Below are positions 9,201 through 18,800 of a stretch of DNA of 37,925 nt, piece by piece (the stretch's first letter is position 1; each line of letters starts with the position of its first letter). The notes beneath the pieces were generated by a model that had not been told where the DNA came from, ran no database searches, and saw only the letters and a program-made list of their open reading frames with translations. This DNA is from Bacteroidetes bacterium GWF2_43_63 (GTDB lineage Bacteria; Bacteroidota; Bacteroidia; Bacteroidales; DTU049). Both the position numbers and the translations under genes were made by a program. The DNA lies in assembly GCA_001769275.1 (NCBI GenBank), contig MEOQ01000010.1:1-37925 (forward strand), read 5' to 3'.

Positions 9201-12200
9201 TTGTCTGTGTCAACCGATATTGATGGAGAAAGCCGCAGCGTGACAAATCCTGACATGGGCGCTGACGAGTACACACCTTCATTGGAAAATGCCGGAGTGG
9301 TCGAGATTTCGGAGCCGCTTTCAATGCCAAATCCGATTAAAGATTCCATTTACATTGCAAAAGTCAGAATTAAGAATTTTGGTGCCGACACACTTACAAA
9401 AGTAACCATTGAGTGGTCGATAAACAACATACTTCAATCACCATATGCGTGGACCGGCTCATTGCTCCCTAACGAAGTGTCGGGTGAAATTACCATTGGA
9501 AATGCAATATTTACCGACATTGGAAACAGTGTCCTTAAAGCATGGACTATTTTGCCCAACGATTCGATTGATGCATACAATGCGAATGACAGCGTTAGTA
9601 AAGTTTTTAATGTGTGTAAAACTGTTTTTGCCGGCTCCTACAGCATTGATCCGGGAATACCGACCGGAGGCAGCAACTACCGGTATTTTGACGAGGTGTT
9701 AGATATATTGAATGTATGTGGTGTGAACGACACTACCGTATTCAACATTGCAAGCGGCGTTTATGATACATTGCTCACTTTTCCGAAAACAATTCCGGGC
9801 ATGGGCGAAACGGCACCTATCACATTTCAATCTGCAACCGGAAATCCATCGGATGTAGTATTACAGCATAATTCAACATCCAGCTCATTCAACTACATTA
9901 TTGGAATAAAAGGGGCTCAGCACATGAATTTCCGGAATATGACGCTTCGTGCATTAGGCCTCACGTATGGCAACTGTTTCAGAATTGACAACAATGCGGG
10001 TTTTATTGTAATTGAAGGAAATGTAATTGAAGGGCCCTCAACAACATTATCCAATACCAATCTGGCTTTGATTTATGATGTGTCGGGCTACAACGACAGT
10101 AATATTGTTATCAGAAACAACACGTTATTAAACGGTTCATATGGAATACATGGTACTGGAATGGTTACAACCTCAATGACAAATTCTGTTACAATTGAAA
10201 ACAATATAATAACAGGTTATTATGATGCTGGCATACGGCTGAGTTATTATAAAAATGCGCAAATACGAAATAATCAGCTGACCACAAATTCGGCATATAC
10301 ATCCTCTGTTGCATTGTATCTTTACTATTGCGATTATTGTAAATCCAGCAGTAATAAAATTAATCAATTCAGCGGCAGAGGGGTGTCTGTTACTTACTGC
10401 GATGGCTCTTCATCGGCAAGAAGCGAGATTTCGAATAACTTCATTTCTGTCGGAGGATCTGTGGGTTCAAGTATTTTTTATTTATCCAATTCAACCTATC
10501 ATAATGTTTTTCACAACAGTATAAACTACTGGGGCCCAAATGCCGCAACAAATGCATTTACCAATGAAAACAGCAGTTATACAAATATCCAAAATAATAT
10601 TTTTTCAAATGCTGCAGGTGGAAGAGCCATATTTCTTTCTGGTTCCGGTATATCCAGTGATTACAATAATTTGCATACTGCCGGGCAGTACATTGGATCT
10701 TTCAATTTTGCAGCAATTCCAACATTTGCCGAATGGATTTCATACACTGGTCTGGATTCGAATTCGGTACAGCAAAACCCTTATTTTGCTTCTCAGCAAG
10801 ACCTGCATGTTTCCACGCTGGCTTTGAATGGCAGCGGTACTCCGGTTGGGATCACAACCGATATCGATGACGAAATCCGTAGTTCCACCACTCCTGATAT
10901 TGGAGCGGATGAGTTTACACCCGGTGCTCAGAATGCGGGTATTACTGAAATTTTATCGCCGCTGGAACATCCCTTTCCCATTCAGGATACAATCTATCCG
11001 GTGATAGTGACCATCCGGAACTTTGCTACTGACACGTTGAGTAAAGCGACTATAAAATGGTCAGTCAATGGCATTTTGCAACCATCCTATAGTTGGACCG
11101 GTTCGCTGCTGCCTGATGAATCCATCTCCAGCATAACCATTGGGACGCTTGCATTTGCAAATACAGGTAACAATGTTGTCGAAGTGTGGACCACACTGCC
11201 GAATGATTCATCCGATTCATTTGTTTTCAATGACACCTGCACAAAAACATATTTCGTTTGTAAGACCGTTTTCGCCGGAAACTATTCAATAGATCCGTTG
11301 CAACCAACAGCAGGAAACAATTATCAGTATTTTTCGCAGGTGCTTGCTATTTTGAACGAATGCGGAGTTGGCGATACTACTGTTTTCAACATCGCCAGTG
11401 GCGTGTATGACACGCTTCTGACGTTTACCGGCGCCATACCGGGAATAGGCCCCGATGCACCAATCACATTTCAGTCTGCTTCGGGTGTGCCTTCCGATGT
11501 TGTTCTTCAACACTCGGCAAGCACCTCATCCGACAATTACGTTGTCGATTTGAACGGAGCCCGATATTTGACTTTTAAAAATATGACTCTCAAAGCCTTG
11601 GATATCTATCTGGGAAATTGTGTTGTTTTCAGAAATAATTCAAGAAACAATACACTGGAAGGAAATATAATAACCGGGATCGCGACCACCAGTACAAATG
11701 TAAGCATGGCCGTCGTTATTAATAAGGCAGCTTCACTGGACAGCAACATTGTTATCAGAAACAATATCCTGATCAATGGGTCATTTGGAATATACTGTTA
11801 CGGAACATCATCGAGTTCACTTGAACGGAACAATGTTATTGAAGGAAATACTATTTCCAATTATTATGTTGCAGGCATCCAGTCTTTTTATCAGACCAAC
11901 ATAAGTATCAGCAACAATGTGATTTCAACCAATTCGGTGAATGCAACACAATACGGGATTTATTTGCAGTACAACGATTTTAGCCAGATAGAAAAAAACA
12001 GAATCAATATTCCGAAATATAACGGTCTGTACCTGTATTACTGCGACGCGAATTCAACTAATCGTGGACTGGTCTCCAATAACTTCATCACTGTTGAGGG
12101 TGCAAGCAATGCCAATGGAATGATTATTCAGTACACAAACTATTACAATTTCTATCATAACAGTGTCAACTGTACCAGTTCCGGTACAACACCCAGCCGT

Positions 12201-15200
12201 GCATTTTATTATTATAACAGCAACAACTGTGAAATCAAAAACAACATATTGGCAAATACAGGCGGTGGATATGCTTTCCACTCCACTTATGGTAATTTTA
12301 TTTCTGACTATAACGATCTTTATGCAACCGGTGTTTCGTTGGGATATTTTTCGGGTACAAACATTGCGACATTGGCTGAATGGAATGCAGCAACACTGAT
12401 GGATTCAAACTCTGTCAGCATTGATCCACTATTCTCTTCCCCGTCTGATTTGCATGTATCGTCTCATTTTCTGAATAATGAAGGATTTCCTGTAGGAATA
12501 ATTGATGACATTGATGGCGAATCGCGCAACGTAGCCACCCCTGATATTGGAGCTGATGAGTTTATAGTGCCTGCTGAAGATGCAGGAGTGGTGGAAATCA
12601 CTGAGCCAGTTTCATCTCCGGTCCCCTTGATTAACATATCCTATCCGGTGAAATTCAAAATCAGGAATTTTGGCTCCGATACTCTTTCAAAAGTAACGGT
12701 TGAGTGGTCGTTGAATGGTACTATTCAACCCTCGTATTTTTGGACCGGACAACTTTTGCCTGACTCCATTTCGCCTGAACTGAATATCGGAACCATTGTT
12801 TTTACTTTGACTGGCAACAACGTCATTGAAGCGTGGACCTCTATGCCCAATGATTCAATTGATCTAAAAAACATCAATGATACAATTAAAAAAACATACA
12901 CTGCGTGCGAGATTGTGCTTGCAGGCACATATACCATCGACCCCCTGTTGCCGTCAGCTGGTACGAATTTTCAATATTTTTCAGATTTTCTGAGCGTACT
13001 CAACACATGTGGACTACGTGATACAACTGTCATAAATATTGCCAGCGGAGTTTACGATACCTTGCTCATCTTTACGGCTAATATACCCGGTCTTGGGCAA
13101 TCGGCTCCCTTAACCATTCAATCATTAACAGGCAATCCGGCCGATGTCACCATTCAGCGCAATTCAACAACCGCTGCCGCCAATTTTATAATTGACATCA
13201 GCGGTGCTTCATTCATTACATTACGCAATCTCACTTTGAAAGCACTGAACGCAAACTACGGAAGATGTGTTTCACTGAGAAACAGCTGCAGTATCATTAC
13301 AATCGAAAACAATGTGATAGAGGGGCCATCATCTTACCAGCTATCAAGCACTCTTGCCCTGATTTACAATAGTGAAACATCAAACGATCATTCCATCTTA
13401 ATCAGAAATAACACCATCGTAAATGGGTCCTATGGAATATACATGTCCGGGATTTCCTCCTCAAACACAGAAAACAATAATACTATTGAGGACAACAATA
13501 TTTCCAATTACTGTGGTGCAGGAATATATTCACGATATCAGACCAATACCATACTGAAAGGGAATTCGCTTGAATCAGGTTCGACCTATCCTAGCATCAA
13601 TGGATTATATTTAAATTATTGCTACTACCCGCACATTTCTGACAATCGTATCACCCAGAACTACACAGGAATATCGCTGAATTATTGCTACAACAGCGCT
13701 GCAGAGCATGGGGAGGTTTTCAATAATTTCATAAGCATCGGAGGCACTCAAACTGCCTATGGGATTTTTGCAAGCAATTCCTCTTTTTTCGATGTATATC
13801 ATAACAGCGCCAATGTGTACAGCACGCAGGCTTCATCCAGTGTGTCTTTCAGATACGTCTCGGGCAACGATTTTGATATCAGAAACAACATTTTTTCCAA
13901 TCCTGGTGGGGGTTACGCTTTCTCAGCCCAAATAAACAACTTTAATTCTGACTACAACAATTTTTATACAACAGGGCCCAATATTGGATTTTTAAGTTCA
14001 TCCGCCATTGCTACTCTTTCGGATTGGATCGTTGCCGCCGTTTCCGACACCAATTCGGTGGCTGTTGATCCTGCCTTTATTTCGCAAACAAACTTACACA
14101 CGGCAAGTACAATACTGAACAACGCGGGAGCCCCTGTTGGAATTTTACATGATATTGACGGTGACCCAAGAAGTGCCACCAATCCTGATATTGGAGCCGA
14201 TGAATACAACCCATTCAGATATGATCTCGAAATTATTTCAATTATGGAACCTGATTTTATTCAACCTGAAAATAGTGTAACAGACGCACGTTTTATTATT
14301 ATAAACAATGGCAGCGAAACTGTTTATTCCATACCATGGCAATATACTTATAATTCGGGATCTTCTGTCACAAACACCTGGAATGGCGTACTTCAATACA
14401 ATGAAACTGATACATTGACGATTTCTTCGCTGACCGTCAATCCTGATTTGAACATACTGCAGGTTTCTTTGTCATTGCCGGAAGACACAATCTTTTATAA
14501 CAACTCAAAAAGCAAAAGATTTTTTGGAGTCCCTTCTCATATTTTCTTTGAAGATAATGACGATTCGGTTTCAGAACTGTATTCAAACTCGCCAGTGTGG
14601 GAATATGGATTTCCTGCTGCAACTGTGATTAATTATCCGTTCAACTCTCAGGCAGTCTGGACAACCAATCTTGACGGAAATTATCCCGATTCTGTGCTGG
14701 CATTTCTCAATTTGCCATCATTCAATTTTTCCGGTATTTCAAGTGCTTATCTTTCATTTTACTACTGGCTCGACACGCAGGAAAATCAAGACGGGTCTTT
14801 TATTCAGTATTCTGTCAACAACGGAACCACCTGGGGTTATCTGGGATCCATTAACGATGTTAATGCCCTTAATTGGTACGACGCACATTTCTCGGGGCAC
14901 TCAGGTTGGTCCTTGAACACCGGCGGATGGAAACAAGCATGCATTCCGCTCACCAATGTGATTGGGAATGCGACAGTAAGACTCCGTTTTGGGTTTTATT
15001 CAGACGCAACCATGAACTACAACGGGATGGCCATTGATAATATCAGAATCCTAACCCCTGAAATGCCTTTCGATGCCGGTGTAAAACATATCGTCAGCCC
15101 AATGGATTCAACACAGGCCGATAGCCTCATCAATGTTCAGGTTGTTCTTCAGAATTACGGAACCGATACGTTGCATCAGTTTTATGTAAGCTATAAAATT

Positions 15201-15677
15201 CCAGAAAACAGCATTTTCAATGCAGAACAATGGACCGGCACTCTTATTCCTGGTGACTCTGCCGTTTTCACTTTCAGCAATCCCTACACAGGCCCTCATT
15301 CAACCTATACACTTTGTGCATACACGTCAGTCTCCGGAGATATTTACAGAGATAACGATTCGGCATGTATTTCAATGGTTCCTACTGGAACCAACGGCAT
15401 AGATCAAACCAATTCAAATCTTCCACTCGCTCTCAATATCCATCCCAACCCCGCCTCTACCCAAACCGAAATCAGTTTCACCCTCCCCGCCCCTGGCAAA
15501 TGTGTGCTCACACTGCACAATACGCTCGGCGAGCTGATTCAGACCACAACCATTGATGGACAGAGCGGAGAAAATTCTGTGAATGTTGATCTCAGCCGTC
15601 TCGGTCAGGGCATCTATGTGTACACCCTCGAATACAAAGATGTGGTGCTGACGAGAAGGTTGTCGGTGATTAAATAA
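6255..15677 (+). CDS. Giant secreted protein: five beta-helix modules, MAM-like domain, T9SS tail
   Basis: The 3140-residue product starts at ATG 6255 and has a signal peptide (MSGFKHLLGLLITLLLISAS...VRAQ). Five copies of a ~548-residue module follow, starting at 6336, 7979, 9627, 11271 and 12918. Each opens with a (S/T)Y(S/T)I(D/N)P motif, has (F/I)NIASGVYDTLL near residue 45, an N-rich parallel beta-helix, and a closing (T/N)PD(I/M)GADE. Modules 1-4 are joined by ~115-residue CARDB/Ig-like linkers (IKNFGTDTLTK-type; WTGSLLP; WTxLPND). After module 5 come a variant linker, a MAM/jelly-roll-like domain (~14545-15060, WTTNLDGNYPDS ... MAIDNIRI), another CARDB-like domain and a type A T9SS tail with HPNPASTQTEISF. 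Unlike its two neighbours it lacks the dockerin-like and cohesin-like pair. It is probably a very long surface fibre or adhesin; no enzyme motif was recognised. Confidence 0.92.
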   Translation: MSGFKHLLGLLITLLLISASTITVRAQLSGTYTIDPSQPTGGTNFRYFGDALTALNTIGVNDTTIFNIASGVYDTLLTFSSTIPGMGATAPITFQSATGNTADVVLKHMAVSSSDNYVIDINGAKFISFKNMSLQSNGGTYANCIVLRNSCRNILIEGLLLQGPTTTMISADMALINDLGTSIDSNIVIRNNEFKNGSYGVHMYGEGTFCEHNNIIEGNTFTNYYAVAIQTLYQKYIHICNNYITTNSDNIVTAGMYLSETYYGRVFKNRIVSPQNYGIYLYYCAGDAVTKGEVSNNFVSVGGNSTAYGIYSYYSTNINIYHNSVLCSSTNTSNGRALYVNYGSALNIKNNILSNTGGGYAFYTSTTAFTSDYNNLHTTGAYTGYYNSANRATLADWSLASGKDNYSISVSPGFISHTDLHTFNLLAIDKGIPVGISDDIDGETRSNYTPDIGADEYSVGSNDAGVAAVNEPASSPLPFLNTNYNVSVSLKNYGTDTLTKTTINWSLNGILQPSFIWQDTLLPGFTSGSIVIGTLLFSDAGANSVQAWTTLPNDLADANAGNDTLKKQYLVCPVPLAGSYSINPAQPTTGTNFHSFADVLTVLNVCGLSDTTIFNIASGVYDTLLTFGNAIPGQGPSAPVIFQSATGNPEDVLLRNNSTSTANNFVIEVNGAKFMTFRNLSLQSMGGTYGTCITMKNSCRNITIENNKITGPVATSGVTNLALIYDPNTSADSNIVIRNNTFHNGSFSLYFQGSSVTALENNNIIEGNTFENYYWSGIYAAYQKKLIVSGNSFSTSSAYSNTISVSLSYSDESLVADNTIISPRYYGIYLNYCDGTPASFGEVSNNFVMVGGTSYSIGIYSNYCTYYNYFHNSIRVSGTHATYGKSLQLIGGSNNFVRNNILANFGGGYAIYASNATFKSDFNNLYTTGSKIGYYLGALVATLPDWINAAQNDSNSVCIDPEFISTTDLHTYCLAMDNLGTPLSVSTDIDGESRSVTNPDMGADEYTPSLENAGVVEISEPLSMPNPIKDSIYIAKVRIKNFGADTLTKVTIEWSINNILQSPYAWTGSLLPNEVSGEITIGNAIFTDIGNSVLKAWTILPNDSIDAYNANDSVSKVFNVCKTVFAGSYSIDPGIPTGGSNYRYFDEVLDILNVCGVNDTTVFNIASGVYDTLLTFPKTIPGMGETAPITFQSATGNPSDVVLQHNSTSSSFNYIIGIKGAQHMNFRNMTLRALGLTYGNCFRIDNNAGFIVIEGNVIEGPSTTLSNTNLALIYDVSGYNDSNIVIRNNTLLNGSYGIHGTGMVTTSMTNSVTIENNIITGYYDAGIRLSYYKNAQIRNNQLTTNSAYTSSVALYLYYCDYCKSSSNKINQFSGRGVSVTYCDGSSSARSEISNNFISVGGSVGSSIFYLSNSTYHNVFHNSINYWGPNAATNAFTNENSSYTNIQNNIFSNAAGGRAIFLSGSGISSDYNNLHTAGQYIGSFNFAAIPTFAEWISYTGLDSNSVQQNPYFASQQDLHVSTLALNGSGTPVGITTDIDDEIRSSTTPDIGADEFTPGAQNAGITEILSPLEHPFPIQDTIYPVIVTIRNFATDTLSKATIKWSVNGILQPSYSWTGSLLPDESISSITIGTLAFANTGNNVVEVWTTLPNDSSDSFVFNDTCTKTYFVCKTVFAGNYSIDPLQPTAGNNYQYFSQVLAILNECGVGDTTVFNIASGVYDTLLTFTGAIPGIGPDAPITFQSASGVPSDVVLQHSASTSSDNYVVDLNGARYLTFKNMTLKALDIYLGNCVVFRNNSRNNTLEGNIITGIATTSTNVSMAVVINKAASLDSNIVIRNNILINGSFGIYCYGTSSSSLERNNVIEGNTISNYYVAGIQSFYQTNISISNNVISTNSVNATQYGIYLQYNDFSQIEKNRINIPKYNGLYLYYCDANSTNRGLVSNNFITVEGASNANGMIIQYTNYYNFYHNSVNCTSSGTTPSRAFYYYNSNNCEIKNNILANTGGGYAFHSTYGNFISDYNDLYATGVSLGYFSGTNIATLAEWNAATLMDSNSVSIDPLFSSPSDLHVSSHFLNNEGFPVGIIDDIDGESRNVATPDIGADEFIVPAEDAGVVEITEPVSSPVPLINISYPVKFKIRNFGSDTLSKVTVEWSLNGTIQPSYFWTGQLLPDSISPELNIGTIVFTLTGNNVIEAWTSMPNDSIDLKNINDTIKKTYTACEIVLAGTYTIDPLLPSAGTNFQYFSDFLSVLNTCGLRDTTVINIASGVYDTLLIFTANIPGLGQSAPLTIQSLTGNPADVTIQRNSTTAAANFIIDISGASFITLRNLTLKALNANYGRCVSLRNSCSIITIENNVIEGPSSYQLSSTLALIYNSETSNDHSILIRNNTIVNGSYGIYMSGISSSNTENNNTIEDNNISNYCGAGIYSRYQTNTILKGNSLESGSTYPSINGLYLNYCYYPHISDNRITQNYTGISLNYCYNSAAEHGEVFNNFISIGGTQTAYGIFASNSSFFDVYHNSANVYSTQASSSVSFRYVSGNDFDIRNNIFSNPGGGYAFSAQINNFNSDYNNFYTTGPNIGFLSSSAIATLSDWIVAAVSDTNSVAVDPAFISQTNLHTASTILNNAGAPVGILHDIDGDPRSATNPDIGADEYNPFRYDLEIISIMEPDFIQPENSVTDARFIIINNGSETVYSIPWQYTYNSGSSVTNTWNGVLQYNETDTLTISSLTVNPDLNILQVSLSLPEDTIFYNNSKSKRFFGVPSHIFFEDNDDSVSELYSNSPVWEYGFPAATVINYPFNSQAVWTTNLDGNYPDSVLAFLNLPSFNFSGISSAYLSFYYWLDTQENQDGSFIQYSVNNGTTWGYLGSINDVNALNWYDAHFSGHSGWSLNTGGWKQACIPLTNVIGNATVRLRFGFYSDATMNYNGMAIDNIRILTPEMPFDAGVKHIVSPMDSTQADSLINVQVVLQNYGTDTLHQFYVSYKIPENSIFNAEQWTGTLIPGDSAVFTFSNPYTGPHSTYTLCAYTSVSGDIYRDNDSACISMVPTGTNGIDQTNSNLPLALNIHPNPASTQTEISFTLPAPGKCVLTLHNTLGELIQTTTIDGQSGENSVNVDLSRLGQGIYVYTLEYKDVVLTRRLSVIK
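6336..14212 (+). repeat. Five direct ~1645-bp modules in the giant gene
   Basis: Module starts are spaced 1643, 1648, 1644 and 1647 bp apart, so length is conserved to within two codons over five copies. Each unit is a ~1.3-kb beta-helix plus a ~350-bp CARDB-like linker; the fifth linker is divergent. Codons for the (F/I)NIASG(V)YDT core are the most conserved stretch at DNA level. The neighbouring gene has four such units and the broken gene has one. Confidence 0.9.
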
Positions 15678-15681
15678 TTTC

Positions 15682-15710
15682 TGTCACGGATTATAAATCC
15701 GCGCCAGAAA
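15682..15710. repeat. Short palindromic repeat after the stop codon, copy 1
   Basis: TCTGTCACGGATTATAAATC followed by CGCGCCAG contains CGGATT/AATCCG arms. Nearly the same sequence follows the third gene at 23170-23200. It sits between the stop codon and the terminator, so it may be an mRNA-end structure or a small dispersed repeat. Confidence 0.5.
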
Positions 15711-15721
15711 ACTAAAAAAAT

Positions 15722-15752
15722 GAGAAGGGAGCACGGTGTTGCTCCCTTTTCT
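15722..15752 (+). terminator. Intrinsic terminator, copy 2
   Basis: AAGGGAGCA/TGCTCCCTT form a hairpin with a CGGTGT loop followed by TTCT. It is the same hairpin as at 6152 and 23221, 45 bp after the stop at 15677. Confidence 0.8.
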
Positions 15753-15774
15753 ATTGGAAAAAAATTTCAAAAAG

Positions 15775-15805
15775 TTTATCCGTGTGAATTAAAACTCTAT
15801 CTTTG
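15775..15805 (+). promoter_or_regulatory. Promoter of third beta-helix gene
   Basis: TTTA (15775-15778), 19 bp, then TATCTTTG (15798-15805), ending 21 nt before the ATG at 15827. It is nearly identical to the promoter at 6204-6234, so the two genes are probably expressed together. Confidence 0.65.
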
Positions 15806-15826
15806 ATAATATTAACCATTACGGCG

Positions 15827-18800
15827 ATGATAAAAATTTATTCATTTTTGGCTGTGACCGCGGCTTTGATGATAACTTCATTTTCAACACAGACAGCCAG
15901 TGCGCAGTTGTCGGGAATCTATACCATTGATCCGTCACAGCCAACCGCCGGAAACAATTTTAAGTATTTTGGTGATGCATTAACTGTACTGAATACCATC
16001 GGTGTTAATGATACAACAGTTTTCAATATTGCCAGCGGCGTATATGACACGTTGCTGACTTTTTCATCTGCCATTCCGGGCATGGGAGCAACAGCACCTA
16101 TAACATTTCAGTCTGCAACGGGGAATGCGGCGGATGTAATTCTGAAACATAAGGCCACATCTGCTACCGATAATTACGTTGTTGACTTCAATGGAGTAAA
16201 ATTCGTTTCTTTTAAAAACATTACATTTCGTGCCATAGGCACATACTTCACAACATGCATTACTTTAAGAAACAACTGCAAAAACATTCTGATTGAAGGC
16301 TCATCGCTGATAGGACCCGCAACCACACTTACAAGCGCAGACCTGGCTTTGCTTCATACTCTTGATTATTCAAAAGACACCAATATTGTTATCCGGAACA
16401 ATGTTTTTATAAACGGAGCTATTGGGATTGACATGTATGGCAATTCAGCTCCTGGAAAAAATAATGTGATTGACGGAAATACTTTTTCCAATTTTTATAA
16501 GTCAGCCATTGTCACCAAAGATCAAAACAGTATTCTTATCTGCAACAACGATATTTCAACCAATTCAGGTTTTGGCAATACCGCCGCTGTTGAATTGCTT
16601 ACTTCTGATTATGCAAGAGTACTGAAAAACCGCATTGTTTCACCGCGATTCAAGGCAATATTGCTTAATTCGTGCAATGGAGACACTCTGTTAAGAGGAG
16701 AGATTTCCAACAATTTCATTTCAGTCGGTCAATCCACGGCAGCCAGTTCCGCGCTAAATTTGCAAGGATCGACCTACTATAACGTTTTTCACAACAGTGT
16801 GCTTTGTGCCAATACAAACACAAGTTCAGTTGCATTTGGTCTTTCCGGGGCCACTAATGTGATTGTGAAAAACAATATATTTTCGAATTCAGGAGGTGGA
16901 TTTGCTTTCTATGCTAATGCTACTTCGACTTTTGTTTCAGATTACAACAATCTGTATACAACCGGATCCTATATCGGATGGTATCCTTATACAAACTGCA
17001 TAACGCTTGCCGACTGGGTGCAGGCATCGGGGAAAGACAGCAACTCTGTCAGTGTTGGCCCCGGTTTTATTTCTTCATCGGATCTTCACACCTACAATTT
17101 TCTCACGCAGGATATGGGAACTCCTGTCGGGATCACCGATGATATTGACGGGGAAATCCGAAGCACAACAGCGCCCGATATTGGTGCTGATGAATATTCT
17201 ATTATTTCGGACGATGCCGGTGTAGTTGCTGTTGTTGAACCTGCGAATTCACCAGGTCCTGTCATTAATGTAAACAACGGTTTTAAAATACAGATAAAAA
17301 ACTTTGGAACTGATACACTCACAAAAGCAGTCATCGGATGGAAACTAAACGGTGTACTGCAGCCTCAATTTGTTTGGCTGGATACACTATTGCCCGGAAT
17401 GATCTCCGGTAATATTCTTGTTGATTCAGTCATGTTTTCAATTCCTGGAAAAAATTCAATTGGAGTGTGGACTATGCAACCGAATGATGTGCCGGATGCC
17501 AATGGCGGCAACGACACCCTGAAAAAACAATTTCTGGTTTGTCCCGGAGGACTGGACGGGAACTACAGCATTGATCCATCTCAACCAACAACAGGGACAA
17601 ACTTTCAAAGCTTTTCCGATGTGCTGATAGGGCTAAATTCATGTGGTATTGCCGACACCACCATCTTTAACATTGCAAGCGGAATTTATGATACATTGCT
17701 TACCTTTCAAAACACAATTACCGGAATAAATCCTTTTAATCCATTAATATTTCAATCAGCAACGGGAAACCCTGCAGACGTAGTTTTGCGGAATATTCCT
17801 ACTTCCTATGCAAACAATTATGTTATTGATCTGAATGGGGCAAAATACATAACTTTCAGGAATCTCACCTTTCAATCGCTTGGTACATTATACAGCACCT
17901 GCATTCTTTTACGAAACAGCAGCAGAGATATTAAAATCGAAAACAATGTGTTTGAGGGATTGACGGTCACCGCCTGGGATTCTTCCAGGGCATTGATAAG
18001 AAGCTTGAAAGCAACAAATGAAAATTATATTACCATCAGCAACAATTCTTTCATCAACGCTTCATTCGGAATATATCTTGAAGGCATGTCCACTACTTTT
18101 CCTGAAAGCAACAATAAAATCCTTGATAATACTTTCACAAACTTCTATGCTTCTGCTGTCTATACCCAAAACGAGAGTTATATGAAAATCAGCAATAATG
18201 TTCTCTCAACAAACACTCAATATTCAGGTGGAAGTGGACTCAGTTTGTCATACACCGATTACAGCAAGATTACCAATAACCGGATAAGTGTACCAAAGAG
18301 CTATGGTATACATTTGTATTATTGCGATGGAATGTTTTCCAATTATGGTGAAGTTTCCAATAACTTTGTACTGATTAATGGTTCAAGCATTTATCCATGC
18401 ATAGGAATCGGTTCCTTGTATAGTACAATGTACAATTTTTATCACAACAGTGTTCTGGTTACAGGCACATTCCCAACAGACTCAAGAGCATTTCAGGTTT
18501 CCAATGGAACAAGCTGCAATGTAAAAAACAATATAGTGGCAAATTTCAGCGGGGGGTATGCTATTTACACTGACACATCATCATATAAATCTGACTTCAA
18601 TAATCTTTATACTACCGGCACTTATTTGGGATTGTATGGCAACACCTCTGTCAAAGCGATAGATTTGCCAGACTGGATTACCAAATCGCACAGAGACAGT
18701 AATTCTGTCAGCATGAATCCTGAATTTATTTCGTTGACCGACCTGCACACCTATTGTATTCCAATGGACAATCTGGGAACACCATTATCGATAACTACTG

